64,000 nt of DNA from an uncultured Pseudomonas sp. Lineage in GTDB: Bacteria > Pseudomonadota > Gammaproteobacteria > Pseudomonadales > Pseudomonadaceae. Under the pieces are notes generated by a model. It was not told where the DNA came from. It made no database searches and saw nothing but the letters and a program-made list of their open reading frames with translations. Made by a program: the position numbers and the translations under genes. This document shows, one piece after another, positions 24,216 to 33,246 of this stretch. Every line of letters begins with the position of its first letter. The first letter of the stretch is position 1. The DNA lies in assembly GCF_946885955.1 (NCBI RefSeq), contig NZ_CAMPHI010000020.1, positions 25,902 through 89,901 on the forward strand, read 5' to 3'.

Positions 24216-25012
24216 GGCAGCGCTTCCAACATCGCCGGATGGGTCAGCGGCAGCAACCAGCGCGCCTGGTTCGGCTTGAGCGCGCCGCGCTTGGCGCGAT
24301 CGACCACCCAGCCACGGGCCTCGACCCGGCGCCCGACCAGGGCCTGCAACTGGCGCACGTCGAAACTGTCGAGTGCCTTCCCGTTCACCCGCAGCACCAG
24401 GGCATCGCCCATCTCCAGCCAGACGCCACCACTATTGCGCTCTACTCGCTGAACTTCGCCGCGGATCAGCGCGAAACCGGAGTGGCGCAGCTGCCCCGGG
24501 GTTTGTACCTCTGACTGGCGCCAGATACCGAGACGCGCGTGGCGTGCGCTCTGCTCGGCAGCACGCAGACATTCGACCAGGTCGACATTGGGCGCTATCG
24601 CCACCAGATAACCCAGGCCCTCGGCGAGCATCTGCGCCTCCAGGTTGCGCCCCCGCGCATCGTAAAGGTGGGCCAGGGTACGACCGTAATGGTCTTTGCC
24701 CTGATGCCCCACCTGCAAGCGGAGGCGTCCGTCGCTGGCCCTCACCAGTGCCTGCAATTGCTTGCGCGCCGCCTCGGCGAATGGCTCGGCGGAGCGCTTA
24801 CGGTGCGCCAGCTCTGGGCTATTCAGACCAATCAGGCGAACGCTGCGACCATCGCTCAAGCGCAACGTATCGCCGTCCACGACCCGCTGCACGGCGACAC
24901 TCGGCAAGCCATCCGGCATCGTGCAAAAGGCCAGCGCCGGATTGAAATAAATCGCGGATACAAAAAAGGCGCCCACCAGGGACGCCTTTTTCAGTAGCGA
25001 GGAACAACCCAT
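24212..25012 (-). CDS. exported thermonuclease-like (SNase) protein
   Basis: A 266-residue protein with a signal peptide (SLVGAFFVSAIYFNPALA, cut near residue 28) and a staphylococcal-nuclease domain. The metal/active-site motifs are VDGDTLRLSDG (Asp46, Asp48), VRLIGLNSPE (Arg59, Glu67) and KDHYGRTLAHLY (second catalytic Arg). Ca-dependent nucleic-acid cleavage in the periplasm or outside is expected from the family. The ATG at 25012 is preferred to an upstream in-frame TTG. Its first codons overlap the rpmE terminator hairpin. Confidence 0.85.
   Translation of the reverse strand: MGCSSLLKKASLVGAFFVSAIYFNPALAFCTMPDGLPSVAVQRVVDGDTLRLSDGRSVRLIGLNSPELAHRKRSAEPFAEAARKQLQALVRASDGRLRLQVGHQGKDHYGRTLAHLYDARGRNLEAQMLAEGLGYLVAIAPNVDLVECLRAAEQSARHARLGIWRQSEVQTPGQLRHSGFALIRGEVQRVERNSGGVWLEMGDALVLRVNGKALDSFDVRQLQALVGRRVEARGWVVDRAKRGALKPNQARWLLPLTHPAMLEALP
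24963..24991 (-). terminator. terminator-like hairpin inside the nuclease signal-peptide codons
   Basis: AAAAAGGCG (24963-24971) and CGCCTTTTT (24983-24991) form a 9-bp stem with an 11-base loop and T-runs on both strands. On the minus strand it follows rpmE by about 50 bases, where an rpmE terminator would be expected, yet it encodes residues 8-16 of the nuclease. It may therefore attenuate transcription from rpmE into the nuclease gene. Confidence 0.5.
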
Positions 25013-25038
25013 CGGGGCATCCAACGCTGCGCGCAAGC

Positions 25039-25254
25039 TTACTGCTTGGCGCCGAACATGCCGAAGCGCTGCTTGAAGCGATCGACGCGGCCGCCGGTAT
25101 CCAGCATCTTCTGCTTACCGGTGTAGAACGGGTGGCACTCGTTGCACACGTCCAGGCTCAGCGGCTTGTTCAGGGTGGAACGGGTTTCGATCACGTTGCC
25201 ACAGCTGCAAGTAGCGGTGATGGCTTCGTAAGTAGGATGGATATCGGCTTTCAT
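25039..25254 (-). CDS. rpmE: 50S ribosomal protein L31 (zinc-binding form)
   Basis: A 71-residue ribosomal protein of the bridge between subunits. It keeps four zinc ligands, Cys16, Cys18, Cys37 and Cys40 (CSC ... CNEC), so it is the zinc-containing C+ type, not the zinc-free paralogue made in zinc starvation. An extended -10 promoter lies upstream. The gene is adjacent to and divergent from priA, as in P. aeruginosa. Confidence 0.97.
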   Translation of the reverse strand: MKADIHPTYEAITATCSCGNVIETRSTLNKPLSLDVCNECHPFYTGKQKMLDTGGRVDRFKQRFGMFGAKQ

Positions 25255-25324
25255 GATGTATTCCTCGGGCTATCGTGCCGCCATCCAACACTATTGTTGA
25301 ATACCGCACGGAATTAGGCCGCGG

Positions 25325-25352
25325 ATAATACCAGAGTGCCGCGGCGAAGCAA
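25325..25352 (-). promoter_or_regulatory. candidate rpmE promoter with extended -10
   Basis: On the minus strand TTGCTT (25352-25347) and TATTAT (25330-25325) are 16 bases apart, and TGG directly precedes the -10, giving an extended -10 element. It points at rpmE about 70 bases away. Confidence 0.5.
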
Positions 25353-25437
25353 GCCGGCACGCTTGCCGGTCATCGCTCACCTGCATGCTAAGATCGCGCC
25401 TCGCTCACTCCCGACAGAGCCCAGGAGTTCCCCTCGC

Positions 25438-27657
25438 GTGCCCGACGCCATTCTGCGCCTCGCCCTGCCCTCGCCGCTACGCCGCCTGTTCGACTATCGC
25501 GCCCCGCCCGGCGTACCGCGTAGCGCGCTGCAGCCGGGCGTGCGCCTGCGCGTGCCGTTCGGCAAGCGCGAGCTGATCGGCATTCTGGTCGAGCTGAGCG
25601 AGCACAGCGACGTGCCGGCCGAAAAACTCAAACCGGCGCTGCAACTGCTCGATGCCCGCTCGCCGCTGCCGCCGGCACTGTTCAAGCTGTGCCTGTGGAC
25701 CGCGCAGTATTACCAGCACAGCCTCGGCGACACCCTCAGCTGGGCGCTGCCAGTGCTGCTGCGCCAGGGCGAACCGGCCGAAGCGCGACAGGATCGGTTT
25801 TGGCGCCTGGCCGAGGGCGCAAAGCTCGACGATCCGCGCCTGAACCGTGCCCCGCGCCAGCGGGAAGCGCTGAAAATCATCGCCCAGCATCCGCACGGCG
25901 TTGCGCACCGATTGCTCAGCACATTGCAACTGAACAAGGACAGCCTCGATCTACTGCTGGCGAAGGGCCTGGTCGACATCGACGTACGCCGCCATAACCT
26001 CAGCGAGCGCCACGCCAACTGGCTGGCCCAGCCGGAGCTGACCCTAAACGCCGAACAGCGCAGTGCGATGCAGGCGATTCGCTCGGGCCTCGGCGGTTTC
26101 AACGCCTTCCTGCTTGCCGGCGTCACCGGCAGCGGCAAGACCGAAGTTTATCTGCAACTGATCCGCGAAACCCTGGAAGCCGGCAAGCAGGCCCTGGTGC
26201 TGATTCCCGAGATCAACCTGGGGCCGCAGACCCTGGCGCGCTTCCAGCAGCGTTTCAACGCACGCATCGCCTTGCTGCATTCGGCAGTCAACGACCGCGA
26301 GCGCCTGGATGCCTGGCTGGCGGCGCGCGACGGCGAGGCGGATATCATCATCGGCACCCGCTCGGCATTGTTCACTCCGATGCAACGCCCGGGCCTGATC
26401 ATCATCGACGAAGAGCACGACGCCTCTTATAAGCAGCAGGAAGGTCTGCGCTACCACGCCCGCGACCTGGCGGTGGTACGCGCGCGCCAGGAAAACATCC
26501 CGATTCTGCTCGGCTCAGCCACCCCGTCACTGGAAAGCCTGCACAACGCCCACAGTGGCCGCTACGCGCTGCTGCACCTGCGCGAACGCGCCGGCGGCGC
26601 CAAGCCACCACGCTTCCTGCGTCTGGATGTGAAGAGCCGGCCGCTGGACTCGGGGATTTCCGGACCGATGCAGCAAGCGATCGCGCAGAGATTGGCGGCC
26701 GGCCAGCAGGTCCTGGTCTTCCTCAACCGCCGTGGATTCGCCCCGACCCTGCTCTGCCACGATTGTGGCTGGCTCTCCGAGTGCCCGAGTTGCGACGCGC
26801 GGATGACCGTACACCAACGCTTCCGCGAACTGCGCTGCCACCATTGCGGACACGTCGAGCGCCAACCGAGCAACTGCCCGACCTGCAACAACGTCGACCT
26901 GAGACCGGTAGGAGCCGGCACCGAACGGGCCGAGGAGCGCCTGGCCATCCTCTTCCCGGATGTGCCGGTACTGCGCGTGGACCGCGACAGCACCTCGCGC
27001 AAGGACGCCATGAGCACCCTGTTCAGTACCGTGCAACGCGGCGCACCCTGCATCCTGGTCGGCACCCAGATGCTCGCCAAGGGCCATCACTTTCCCCGGG
27101 TGACTCTGGTGGCGATTCTTGACGCTGACGGCGGACTGTTCTCGGCGGACTTCCGCGCCAGCGAGCGCATGGCGCAGCTGATCGTCCAGGTCGCGGGGCG
27201 TGCAGGCCGTGCGGAAGAAGCCGGCAAGGTGATTATCCAGAGTCATCTGGCCGACCACCCACTGCTGGTACAGCTGACCGAACAGGGTTATTTCGCCTTC
27301 GCCGAACAGGCCCTGAGCGAGCGCCGCAGCGCGGGCCTGCCGCCGTTCTGCCACCTCGCCCTGCTACGCGGAGAAGCCCACAAACCAGGACAGGCCGAAG
27401 CATTTCTCGATCAGGCCTGCAGCGAAGCCGAGCTGCTTCTGGGCGAACTCGGCCTCAGCGGCATCGAATTGCTCGGCCCGGTACCGGCCCCCATGGAGCG
27501 CCGCGCCGGCCGCTACCGCGCCCAATTGCTGATCCAGGCCAACACTCGCGCGACGCTGCACCGACTGCTGGGCAGCTGGACTCAGGCCCTGGAGCAGATG
27601 CCCAGTGGCCGCGCGGTACGCTGGTCGCTGGATGTCGACCCCATCGATTTGTTTTAA
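25438..27657 (+). CDS. priA: primosomal replication-restart helicase PriA
   Basis: A 739-residue 3'-5' DNA helicase that reloads the replisome at stalled forks. The N-terminal DNA-binding domain begins VPDAILRLALPSPLRRLFDY. Walker A is GVTGSGKTEVY and Walker B is IIIDEEHDASYKQQ. Two zinc-binding modules follow (CHDCGWLSECPSC and CHHCGHVERQPSNCPTC), then helicase motifs V/VI (GTQMLAKGHHFP; QVAGRAGRAEEAGK). GTG 25438 is chosen because CAGGAG precedes it and the conserved N-terminus starts there; the open frame extends 34 codons upstream without similarity. Confidence 0.96.
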   Translation: MPDAILRLALPSPLRRLFDYRAPPGVPRSALQPGVRLRVPFGKRELIGILVELSEHSDVPAEKLKPALQLLDARSPLPPALFKLCLWTAQYYQHSLGDTLSWALPVLLRQGEPAEARQDRFWRLAEGAKLDDPRLNRAPRQREALKIIAQHPHGVAHRLLSTLQLNKDSLDLLLAKGLVDIDVRRHNLSERHANWLAQPELTLNAEQRSAMQAIRSGLGGFNAFLLAGVTGSGKTEVYLQLIRETLEAGKQALVLIPEINLGPQTLARFQQRFNARIALLHSAVNDRERLDAWLAARDGEADIIIGTRSALFTPMQRPGLIIIDEEHDASYKQQEGLRYHARDLAVVRARQENIPILLGSATPSLESLHNAHSGRYALLHLRERAGGAKPPRFLRLDVKSRPLDSGISGPMQQAIAQRLAAGQQVLVFLNRRGFAPTLLCHDCGWLSECPSCDARMTVHQRFRELRCHHCGHVERQPSNCPTCNNVDLRPVGAGTERAEERLAILFPDVPVLRVDRDSTSRKDAMSTLFSTVQRGAPCILVGTQMLAKGHHFPRVTLVAILDADGGLFSADFRASERMAQLIVQVAGRAGRAEEAGKVIIQSHLADHPLLVQLTEQGYFAFAEQALSERRSAGLPPFCHLALLRGEAHKPGQAEAFLDQACSEAELLLGELGLSGIELLGPVPAPMERRAGRYRAQLLIQANTRATLHRLLGSWTQALEQMPSGRAVRWSLDVDPIDLF

Positions 27658-27658
27658 G

Positions 27659-27736
27659 CGGCAAGCGGATCAGCTTGAAATCGGGGCGCCAGCGCACGCT
27701 TTTACTGACCGCTTATGACATGCAGCTTGAAGCTGC
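27659..27736. repeat. GCTTGAAGC-type repeat remnant between priA and argS
   Basis: Fragments AAGCGGCAAGCGGATCAGC and the palindrome GCAGCTTGAAGCTGC (27722-27736) resemble the elements at 5312-5411 and 32281-32338. They may serve as the priA transcription end or leader structure; there is no classical T-run. Confidence 0.4.
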
Positions 27737-27816
27737 GCCCTCCGGGCGTCGATAATGCCCAATTTTCCACCAGCGCCTTCGGGTGCCGCCGCTGACAACG
27801 GCCGACCGAGTAGATC

Positions 27817-29556
27817 ATGAAAGACAGCATTCGCCACCTGATCCAGCAAGCCCTGACCCGCCTCACCGCCGAAGGCGTGCTGCCCGACGGCCTGAGCCCG
27901 GCTATTCAGGTGGAGAACACCAAAGACAAAAGCCACGGTGACTTCGCCAGCAACATCGCCATGATGCTGGCCAAGCCGGCGGCCATGAAGCCCCGTGACC
28001 TGGCGGAGAAGCTGATCGCCGCGCTGCCGAACGATGCACAGATCAGCAAGGTCGAAATCGCCGGCCCGGGCTTTCTCAATTTCTATCAGAACACCGACGC
28101 ACTGGCCAAACGCCTGGACGCCCTGCTCGCCGACGAGCATCTCGGCGTACGCAAGACCGGTGCGCCGCAGCGCGTGGTCGTCGACCTGTCGTCGCCGAAC
28201 CTGGCCAAGGAAATGCACGTCGGCCACCTGCGCTCGACCATCATCGGCGATGCCGTGGCGCGGGTGCTGGAGTTCCTCGGCGACACCGTGATCCGGCAGA
28301 ACCATGTCGGCGATTGGGGCACCCAGTTCGGCATGCTACTGGCCTTCATGGAAGCCAACCCGGCCGCCGCCGAAAGCGAGCTGGCCGACCTCGAAGGCTT
28401 CTATCGCGCGGCGAAGAAATGCTTCGACGACTCCGCCGAATTCGCCGAACGCGCCCGCGAACTGGTGGTGCAGCTGCAAGCCGGCGAGCCGGAATGCATG
28501 CGCCTGTGGCACCGCTTCAACGATATCTCCCTGTCGCACTGCCAGAAGGCCTACGACCGCCTCGGGGTGAAGTTGAGCCCCGCCGACGTCAAGGGCGAGA
28601 GTGCCTATAACGCCGAGCTGCCGGGCATCATCGAGGCCCTGCGCGCCAAGGGCCTGCTCAGCGAAAGCAACGGCGCGCAGTGCGTGTTCATGGACGAATT
28701 CAAGAATGCCGAAGGCAATCCGCTGCCGGTGATCGTGCAAAAGGCTGGCGGCGGCTACCTCTACTCGACCACCGACCTGGCCTCCATGCGCTACCGCAGC
28801 GAACAGCTCAAGGCTGACCGCGTGCTGTATTTCGTCGACCAACGCCAGGCCCTGCACTTCCAGATGGCTTTTGAAGTCGCGCGCCGCGCCGGCTTCGTGC
28901 ATGACGGCATGCAACTCGAACACATGGGCTTCGGCACCATGAACGGCGCCGACGGTCGCCCGTTCAAGACCCGCGACGGCGGCACGGTGAAGCTGATCGA
29001 CCTACTCGATGAGGCCGAAGAACGCGCCTATGGCCTGGTCAAAGGCAAAAACCCGGACCTCAGCGAAGAAGAACTGCGGCAGATCGCCCATGCGGTCGGC
29101 ATCGGCGCGGTGAAATATGCCGATCTGTCGAAGCACCGCACCAGCGACTACAGCTTCAATTTCGAACAGATGCTCAGCTTCGAAGGCAATACCGCGCCCT
29201 ACCTGCTGTACGCCTATACCCGGGTGGCCAGCGTGTTCCGCAAGCTCGGCAAGAGCTTCGAGCAGATCGAAGGTCAGTTGACACTGCAAGCGCCCCACGA
29301 AATCGAATTGGCCGGCAAGCTGGCGCAATTCGGCGAGGTACTCAATGGCGTGGCCGAGAAAGGCGTGCCGCATCTCCTCTGCGCCTACCTCTACGACCTG
29401 GCCGGGCTGTTTTCCAGCTTCTACGAGCACTGCCCGATTCTCTCGGCCGAGGACCAGGCCACCCAGCAAAGTCGCCTGCGTCTGGCCGCCCTGACCGGCC
29501 GCACGCTCAAGCAGGGCCTGGAGCTGCTGGGCCTGGAAACCCTGGAGCGCATGTAA
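27817..29556 (+). CDS. argS: arginyl-tRNA synthetase
   Basis: A 579-residue class I tRNA ligase that charges tRNA-Arg. The N-terminal Add-1 domain (1-110) is followed by the signature [16 protein letters not shown], in which HVGH is the HIGH box. The KMSKS loop is degenerate ([10 protein letters not shown]), as usual in ArgRS. The C-terminal DALR anticodon-binding domain ends [13 protein letters not shown]. Only three bases separate... its stop is followed directly by the GTG of the SPOR gene. Confidence 0.97.
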   Translation: MKDSIRHLIQQALTRLTAEGVLPDGLSPAIQVENTKDKSHGDFASNIAMMLAKPAAMKPRDLAEKLIAALPNDAQISKVEIAGPGFLNFYQNTDALAKRLDALLADEHLGVRKTGAPQRVVVDLSSPNLAKEMHVGHLRSTIIGDAVARVLEFLGDTVIRQNHVGDWGTQFGMLLAFMEANPAAAESELADLEGFYRAAKKCFDDSAEFAERARELVVQLQAGEPECMRLWHRFNDISLSHCQKAYDRLGVKLSPADVKGESAYNAELPGIIEALRAKGLLSESNGAQCVFMDEFKNAEGNPLPVIVQKAGGGYLYSTTDLASMRYRSEQLKADRVLYFVDQRQALHFQMAFEVARRAGFVHDGMQLEHMGFGTMNGADGRPFKTRDGGTVKLIDLLDEAEERAYGLVKGKNPDLSEEELRQIAHAVGIGAVKYADLSKHRTSDYSFNFEQMLSFEGNTAPYLLYAYTRVASVFRKLGKSFEQIEGQLTLQAPHEIELAGKLAQFGEVLNGVAEKGVPHLLCAYLYDLAGLFSSFYEHCPILSAEDQATQQSRLRLAALTGRTLKQGLELLGLETLERM

Positions 29557-30234
29557 GTGGCAGCGCGCAAGAAAGCCGCGCCGAAACGCGGCGCCAGCCG
29601 CTATCAGGCACCGGCGAAGAAATCCGCGCCCGGTTGGATCTGGCTGGTCAGCGGCTTGGTGATCGGCGGCTTCATGGTGTTCCTGTTCAGCCTCGAACCT
29701 GGCCGGGACGACATCAAGCGTCCCCGCGGCGAGCAGGCGAACAGCCAGCAAGGCACCAAGCCCACAACAAGCAAGACGGACAAGAACGAGCCGAACAAAC
29801 CCAAGTACGACTTCTACACCCTGCTTCCCGAGTCGGAAGTGATAGTTCCGCCGCAAGAGCCGGAGCCCGCCAAGCCCGAGCAGAAGCCCGTCAGCCCCGA
29901 GGAAGCCGCGAAAATCGACACCGCGCGTGCCGAAGCGGCGCTCAAGGGCCTGACCCCGCCACCTCCACCGTTGATCGCGCAAGCGGCCACCAGCACCCAG
30001 TTTTTCCTGCAGGCCGGTTCCTTCCGGCGCCGGGAAGATGCTGACAGTCTGCGCGCGCAGATCATCCTGCTCGGGCAGAACGTGCAGGTCGAATCCGGCA
30101 CCGTGCGCGACGAGACCTGGCATAGGGTGTTGGTCGGCCCCTTCGCCACCCGCGAGCAGTTGGCCGGCGCGCAGAAGACCCTGGCCGGCAACGGCTTCAG
30201 CAATCTCCTGCTGCAGCAACGCAAGACGCCCTGA
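29557..30234 (+). CDS. membrane-anchored SPOR-domain protein (FtsN-like)
   Basis: A 225-residue bitopic protein with GTG start immediately after the argS stop codon. It has a basic N-terminus (ARKKAAPKRGASRYQ), one membrane segment (WIWLVSGLVIGGFMVFLF), a charged Pro/Glu/Lys-rich linker, and a C-terminal SPOR domain (FFLQAGSFRRREDADSLRAQ to the end, about 148-222). Topology and domain order match FtsN and its Pseudomonas relative PA5052, which bind septal peptidoglycan. A cell-division role is inferred from architecture. Confidence 0.85.
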   Translation: MAARKKAAPKRGASRYQAPAKKSAPGWIWLVSGLVIGGFMVFLFSLEPGRDDIKRPRGEQANSQQGTKPTTSKTDKNEPNKPKYDFYTLLPESEVIVPPQEPEPAKPEQKPVSPEEAAKIDTARAEAALKGLTPPPPPLIAQAATSTQFFLQAGSFRRREDADSLRAQIILLGQNVQVESGTVRDETWHRVLVGPFATREQLAGAQKTLAGNGFSNLLLQQRKTP

Positions 30235-30301
30235 GCAGCAACTCGCGGTCGCATTCGGTTACAAGCCGCCGAGGGTTTCCGTCCATCGGCGTGGCCCTAG
30301 A

Positions 30302-30330
30302 CTTGAACCTCGCACCCTGCGCCCCCATTT
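30302..30330 (+). promoter_or_regulatory. heat-shock (sigma-32) promoter of hslVU
   Basis: CTTGAA at 30302-30307 and CCCCATTT at 30323-30330 match the RpoH consensus (CTTGAA, then CCCCAT) with 15 bases between CTTGAA and CCCCAT. It lies 46 bases upstream of the hslV start, as expected for a heat-shock protease operon. Confidence 0.75.
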
Positions 30331-30375
30331 GAGTCTGCATTGGGCACTTTCGCCCCGCTGCGTGGAGACTCTCCC

Positions 30376-30906
30376 TTGACCACCATCGTTTCAGTGCGCC
30401 GCAACGGCAAAGTCGTCATGGGCGGCGACGGCCAGGTGTCCCTCGGCAATACCGTGATGAAAGGCAACGCGAAAAAAGTCCGTCGGCTCTATCACGGTCA
30501 GGTATTGGCAGGCTTCGCCGGTGCCACCGCAGACGCCTTTACTCTGTTCGAACGCTTCGAAGGCCAGCTCGAAAAACACCAGGGCCATCTGGTACGCGCC
30601 GCCGTCGAACTGGCCAAGGACTGGCGCACCGATCGCTCCCTGAGCCGTCTGGAGGCGATGCTCGCGGTCGCCAACAAGGACGCCTCGCTGATCATCACCG
30701 GCAACGGCGATGTCGTGGAGCCCGAGCACGGCCTGATCGCCATGGGTTCCGGCGGCGGTTTCGCCCAAGCCGCGGCCATGGCGCTGCTGCAAAAGACCGA
30801 GCTGAGCGCCCGCGAGATCACCGAAACGGCCCTGAATATCGCCGGTTCCATCTGCGTCTTCACCAACCAGAATCTAACCATCGAGGAAGAAGACTGCGCC
30901 GAGTAA
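30376..30906 (+). CDS. hslV: ATP-dependent protease peptidase subunit HslV
   Basis: A 176-residue proteasome-like threonine peptidase that forms a dodecamer capped by HslU. The TTG start at 30376 is chosen because the mature protein must begin with the catalytic Thr ([20 protein letters not shown]) and GTGGAG lies upstream. The active-site Lys is in the NAKKVRRLY region. An upstream ATG in the same frame would bury the N-terminal Thr. It is cotranscribed with hslU 27 bp downstream and expressed from a heat-shock promoter. Confidence 0.96.
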   Translation: MTTIVSVRRNGKVVMGGDGQVSLGNTVMKGNAKKVRRLYHGQVLAGFAGATADAFTLFERFEGQLEKHQGHLVRAAVELAKDWRTDRSLSRLEAMLAVANKDASLIITGNGDVVEPEHGLIAMGSGGGFAQAAAMALLQKTELSAREITETALNIAGSICVFTNQNLTIEEEDCAE

Positions 30907-30933
30907 GCGCGGTTTCTGCCGGAGTACGCCTGC

Positions 30934-32268
30934 ATGTCCATGACCCCTCGCGAGATCGTCCACGAACTCAACCGCCATATCATCGGCCAGGACGACGCCA
31001 AACGCGCCGTGGCCATCGCCCTGCGCAACCGCTGGCGGCGCATGCAGCTGCCGCTGGAGCTACGCGCCGAAGTCACACCGAAGAACATCCTGATGATCGG
31101 CCCCACCGGGGTCGGTAAAACCGAAATCGCCCGCCGTCTGGCGAAGCTGGCCGGTGCTCCCTTCATCAAGGTCGAAGCGACCAAATTCACCGAGGTCGGC
31201 TATGTCGGCCGCGATGTCGAATCGATCATTCGCGACCTCGCAGATGCCGCGGTGAAGATGCTCCGCGAGCAGGAAATCGTCCGCGTGCGCCATCGCGCCG
31301 AAGATGCCGCCGAAGAACGCATCCTCGATGCCCTGCTGCCGCCTGCCCGCAGCTTCGGCGAGGAATCGGCATCGAACGACAGCAACACCCGCCAGCTGTT
31401 TCGCAAGCGCCTGCGCGAAGGCCAGCTGGACGATAAGGAGATCGAAATCGAGGTCGCCGAGGCGTCCGCCGGCATCGAGATCATGACCCCGCCGGGCATG
31501 GAGGAGATGACCAGCCAGTTGCAAAACCTGTTCTCCAACATGGGCAAGGGCAAGAAGAAGAGCCGCAAACTCAAGGTCAAGGAAGCGCTCAAGCTGGTGC
31601 GCGACGAAGAGGCCGCACGCCTGGTCAACGAGGATGAGCTGAAAGCCCGCGCCCTCGAAGCAGTCGAGCAGAACGGCATCGTCTTTATCGATGAGATCGA
31701 CAAGGTCGCCAAGCGCGGCAATGTCGGCGGCGCCGATGTTTCCCGCGAAGGCGTGCAGCGCGACCTGCTGCCGCTGATCGAAGGCTGCACGGTGAATACC
31801 AAGCTGGGCATGGTCAAGACCGATCACATCCTGTTCATCGCCTCAGGCGCCTTCCATCTGAGCAAACCGAGCGACCTAGTGCCGGAACTGCAGGGCCGCC
31901 TGCCGATCCGCGTCGAACTCAAGGCATTGTCGCCAGAGGACTTCGAACGCATCCTCAGCGAACCCCACGCCTCGCTGACCGAGCAATACGCAGCGCTGCT
32001 CCAGACCGAAGGGCTGAACATCGAATTTGTCGCCGACGGCATCAAGCGAATCGCCGAAATCGCCTGGCAGGTCAACGAAAAGACCGAGAATATCGGCGCC
32101 CGGCGTCTGCATACCCTGCTCGAGCGCCTGCTCGAAGAGGTCTCGTTCAGCGCTGGCGATCTGGCTGGACAACAGAATGGCCAGCCGATGATGATCGACG
32201 CCGCCTACGTCAACCACCATCTCGGCGAACTGGCGCAGGACGAAGATCTCTCGCGCTATATTCTCTAA
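30934..32268 (+). CDS. hslU: ATP-dependent protease ATPase subunit HslU
   Basis: A 444-residue Clp/AAA+ unfoldase that feeds substrates to HslV. The N-terminal [21 protein letters not shown] is conserved. Walker A is GPTGVGKTE; the inserted I domain spans about 110-240; Walker B is [10 protein letters not shown]. The pore loop is in the [11 protein letters not shown] region, and the C-terminus ends RYIL, which docks into HslV. The length is standard. The operon is followed by a repeat hairpin and then the DUF971 gene. Confidence 0.97.
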   Translation: MSMTPREIVHELNRHIIGQDDAKRAVAIALRNRWRRMQLPLELRAEVTPKNILMIGPTGVGKTEIARRLAKLAGAPFIKVEATKFTEVGYVGRDVESIIRDLADAAVKMLREQEIVRVRHRAEDAAEERILDALLPPARSFGEESASNDSNTRQLFRKRLREGQLDDKEIEIEVAEASAGIEIMTPPGMEEMTSQLQNLFSNMGKGKKKSRKLKVKEALKLVRDEEAARLVNEDELKARALEAVEQNGIVFIDEIDKVAKRGNVGGADVSREGVQRDLLPLIEGCTVNTKLGMVKTDHILFIASGAFHLSKPSDLVPELQGRLPIRVELKALSPEDFERILSEPHASLTEQYAALLQTEGLNIEFVADGIKRIAEIAWQVNEKTENIGARRLHTLLERLLEEVSFSAGDLAGQQNGQPMMIDAAYVNHHLGELAQDEDLSRYIL

Positions 32269-32280
32269 GAGCAGCCTCAA

Positions 32281-32338
32281 GCGACAAGCTACAAGTCACA
32301 AGCGCCCCGCTTCAACTTGTAGCTTGAGACTTGCGGCC
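32281..32338. repeat. inverted-repeat element after hslU
   Basis: CAAGCTACAAG (32285-32295) and CTTGTAGCTTG (32316-32326) are perfect inverted arms around a 20-base loop, with further related words outside (CTTGCGGCCTGGAGC). It belongs to the same repeat type as 5312-5411. It could reduce read-through from hslU into the DUF971 gene. Confidence 0.5.
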
Positions 32339-32349
32339 TGGAGCTTCCC

Positions 32350-32724
32350 ATGCACATCCCCAGCGCGATCAAGCTGCACAAAACCAGTAGGACTCTGGAA
32401 CTGCGATACGGTGCCGCCGAGAGCTATAGCCTGCCCGCCGAGTTCCTGCGGGTACATTCGCCCTCGGCCGAGGTGCAAGGGCACGGCAAGCCGATCCTGC
32501 AGACCGGCAAGCTGCACGTCGGCCTGACGCACATCGAACCGGCCGGCAACTATGCACTAAAACTGTGCTTCGACGACGGTCACGACAGCGGCCTGTTCAC
32601 CTGGGACTACCTCTATCGCCTGGCGACCACACAGGCAGAGCTTTGGGCGGATTACCTCGCAGCACTTGAGGCTGCGGGAAAATCACGCGACCCGGACGAA
32701 TCCGCAGTCAAGCTGATGCTGTAA
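32350..32724 (+). CDS. DUF971 protein (gamma-butyrobetaine hydroxylase-like N-terminal domain)
   Basis: A 124-residue single-domain protein. Residues 5-95 match the DUF971/GBBH-like N-terminal fold, including LHKTSRTLELRYG, LPAEFLRVHSPSAE, IEPAGNYALKLCFDDGHDSGLFTW and the closing WDYLYRLA. In some proteins this domain precedes an oxygenase; here it stands alone. Stand-alone versions have been linked to Fe-S cluster handling, but nothing in this sequence (one Cys in LKLCFDDG) proves that. It lies between hslU and the pha cluster, as PA5055 does. Confidence 0.8.
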   Translation: MHIPSAIKLHKTSRTLELRYGAAESYSLPAEFLRVHSPSAEVQGHGKPILQTGKLHVGLTHIEPAGNYALKLCFDDGHDSGLFTWDYLYRLATTQAELWADYLAALEAAGKSRDPDESAVKLML

Positions 32725-33246
32725 TCTTTCCCCAATGAAATTTCTTTCCACGCAATAAGCGCACCGCATGGGCCCGCATCAGCGGGAGCCCATTGGTCGG
32801 CATACCGTTGAAAAACCACCTGGGTTGGCAATACTGCGCTGGGCGTCTCGAATACGAGCCCAGACCAGCCACCCCGGGCCAAAATGCTCATTTACGGCAC
32901 CTCACCTCAAGTACGATCCCTGCCATTTCTCGCCTGTTTTTGCGGCGACACCTGGTCATTGCCTTGGCTATTCGCAGACGTGCTTCAACGGCCTGTTAGA
33001 GCGCATTTTCTAATCGATATCGGCATACTCCTCCCATCTCGGCCCACCTCGCGGCCAGCTTGCACAAATTCAAAAACTCGGGTAACCAGAGGCTATGGAT
33101 AAGCTTTCTGCGTCAGGCCCGTCTGATGCATGGAAAAGTTGCGGATCGTTCCGCCCCCCTTCAAACCGGGCAGTACACGGCCCCTTGGCCCTGTGTAGCA
33201 CACAGCCGTACGCCGGTATCCGTCTCAGGACAATGGAGCGTTGTAG
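32725..33246. other. 522-bp gap before phaC1 with a dispersed-repeat fragment
   Basis: No gene is recognisable. A copy of a repeat found also at 40364-40430 begins at 32806 (CCGTTGAAAAACCACC, then GGCAATACTGCG at 32827-32838) and may run to about 32896. The rest should contain the phaC1 promoter. A possible -35 TTGCAC lies at 33059-33064, but no good -10 follows, so I do not assign it. Confidence 0.45.
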
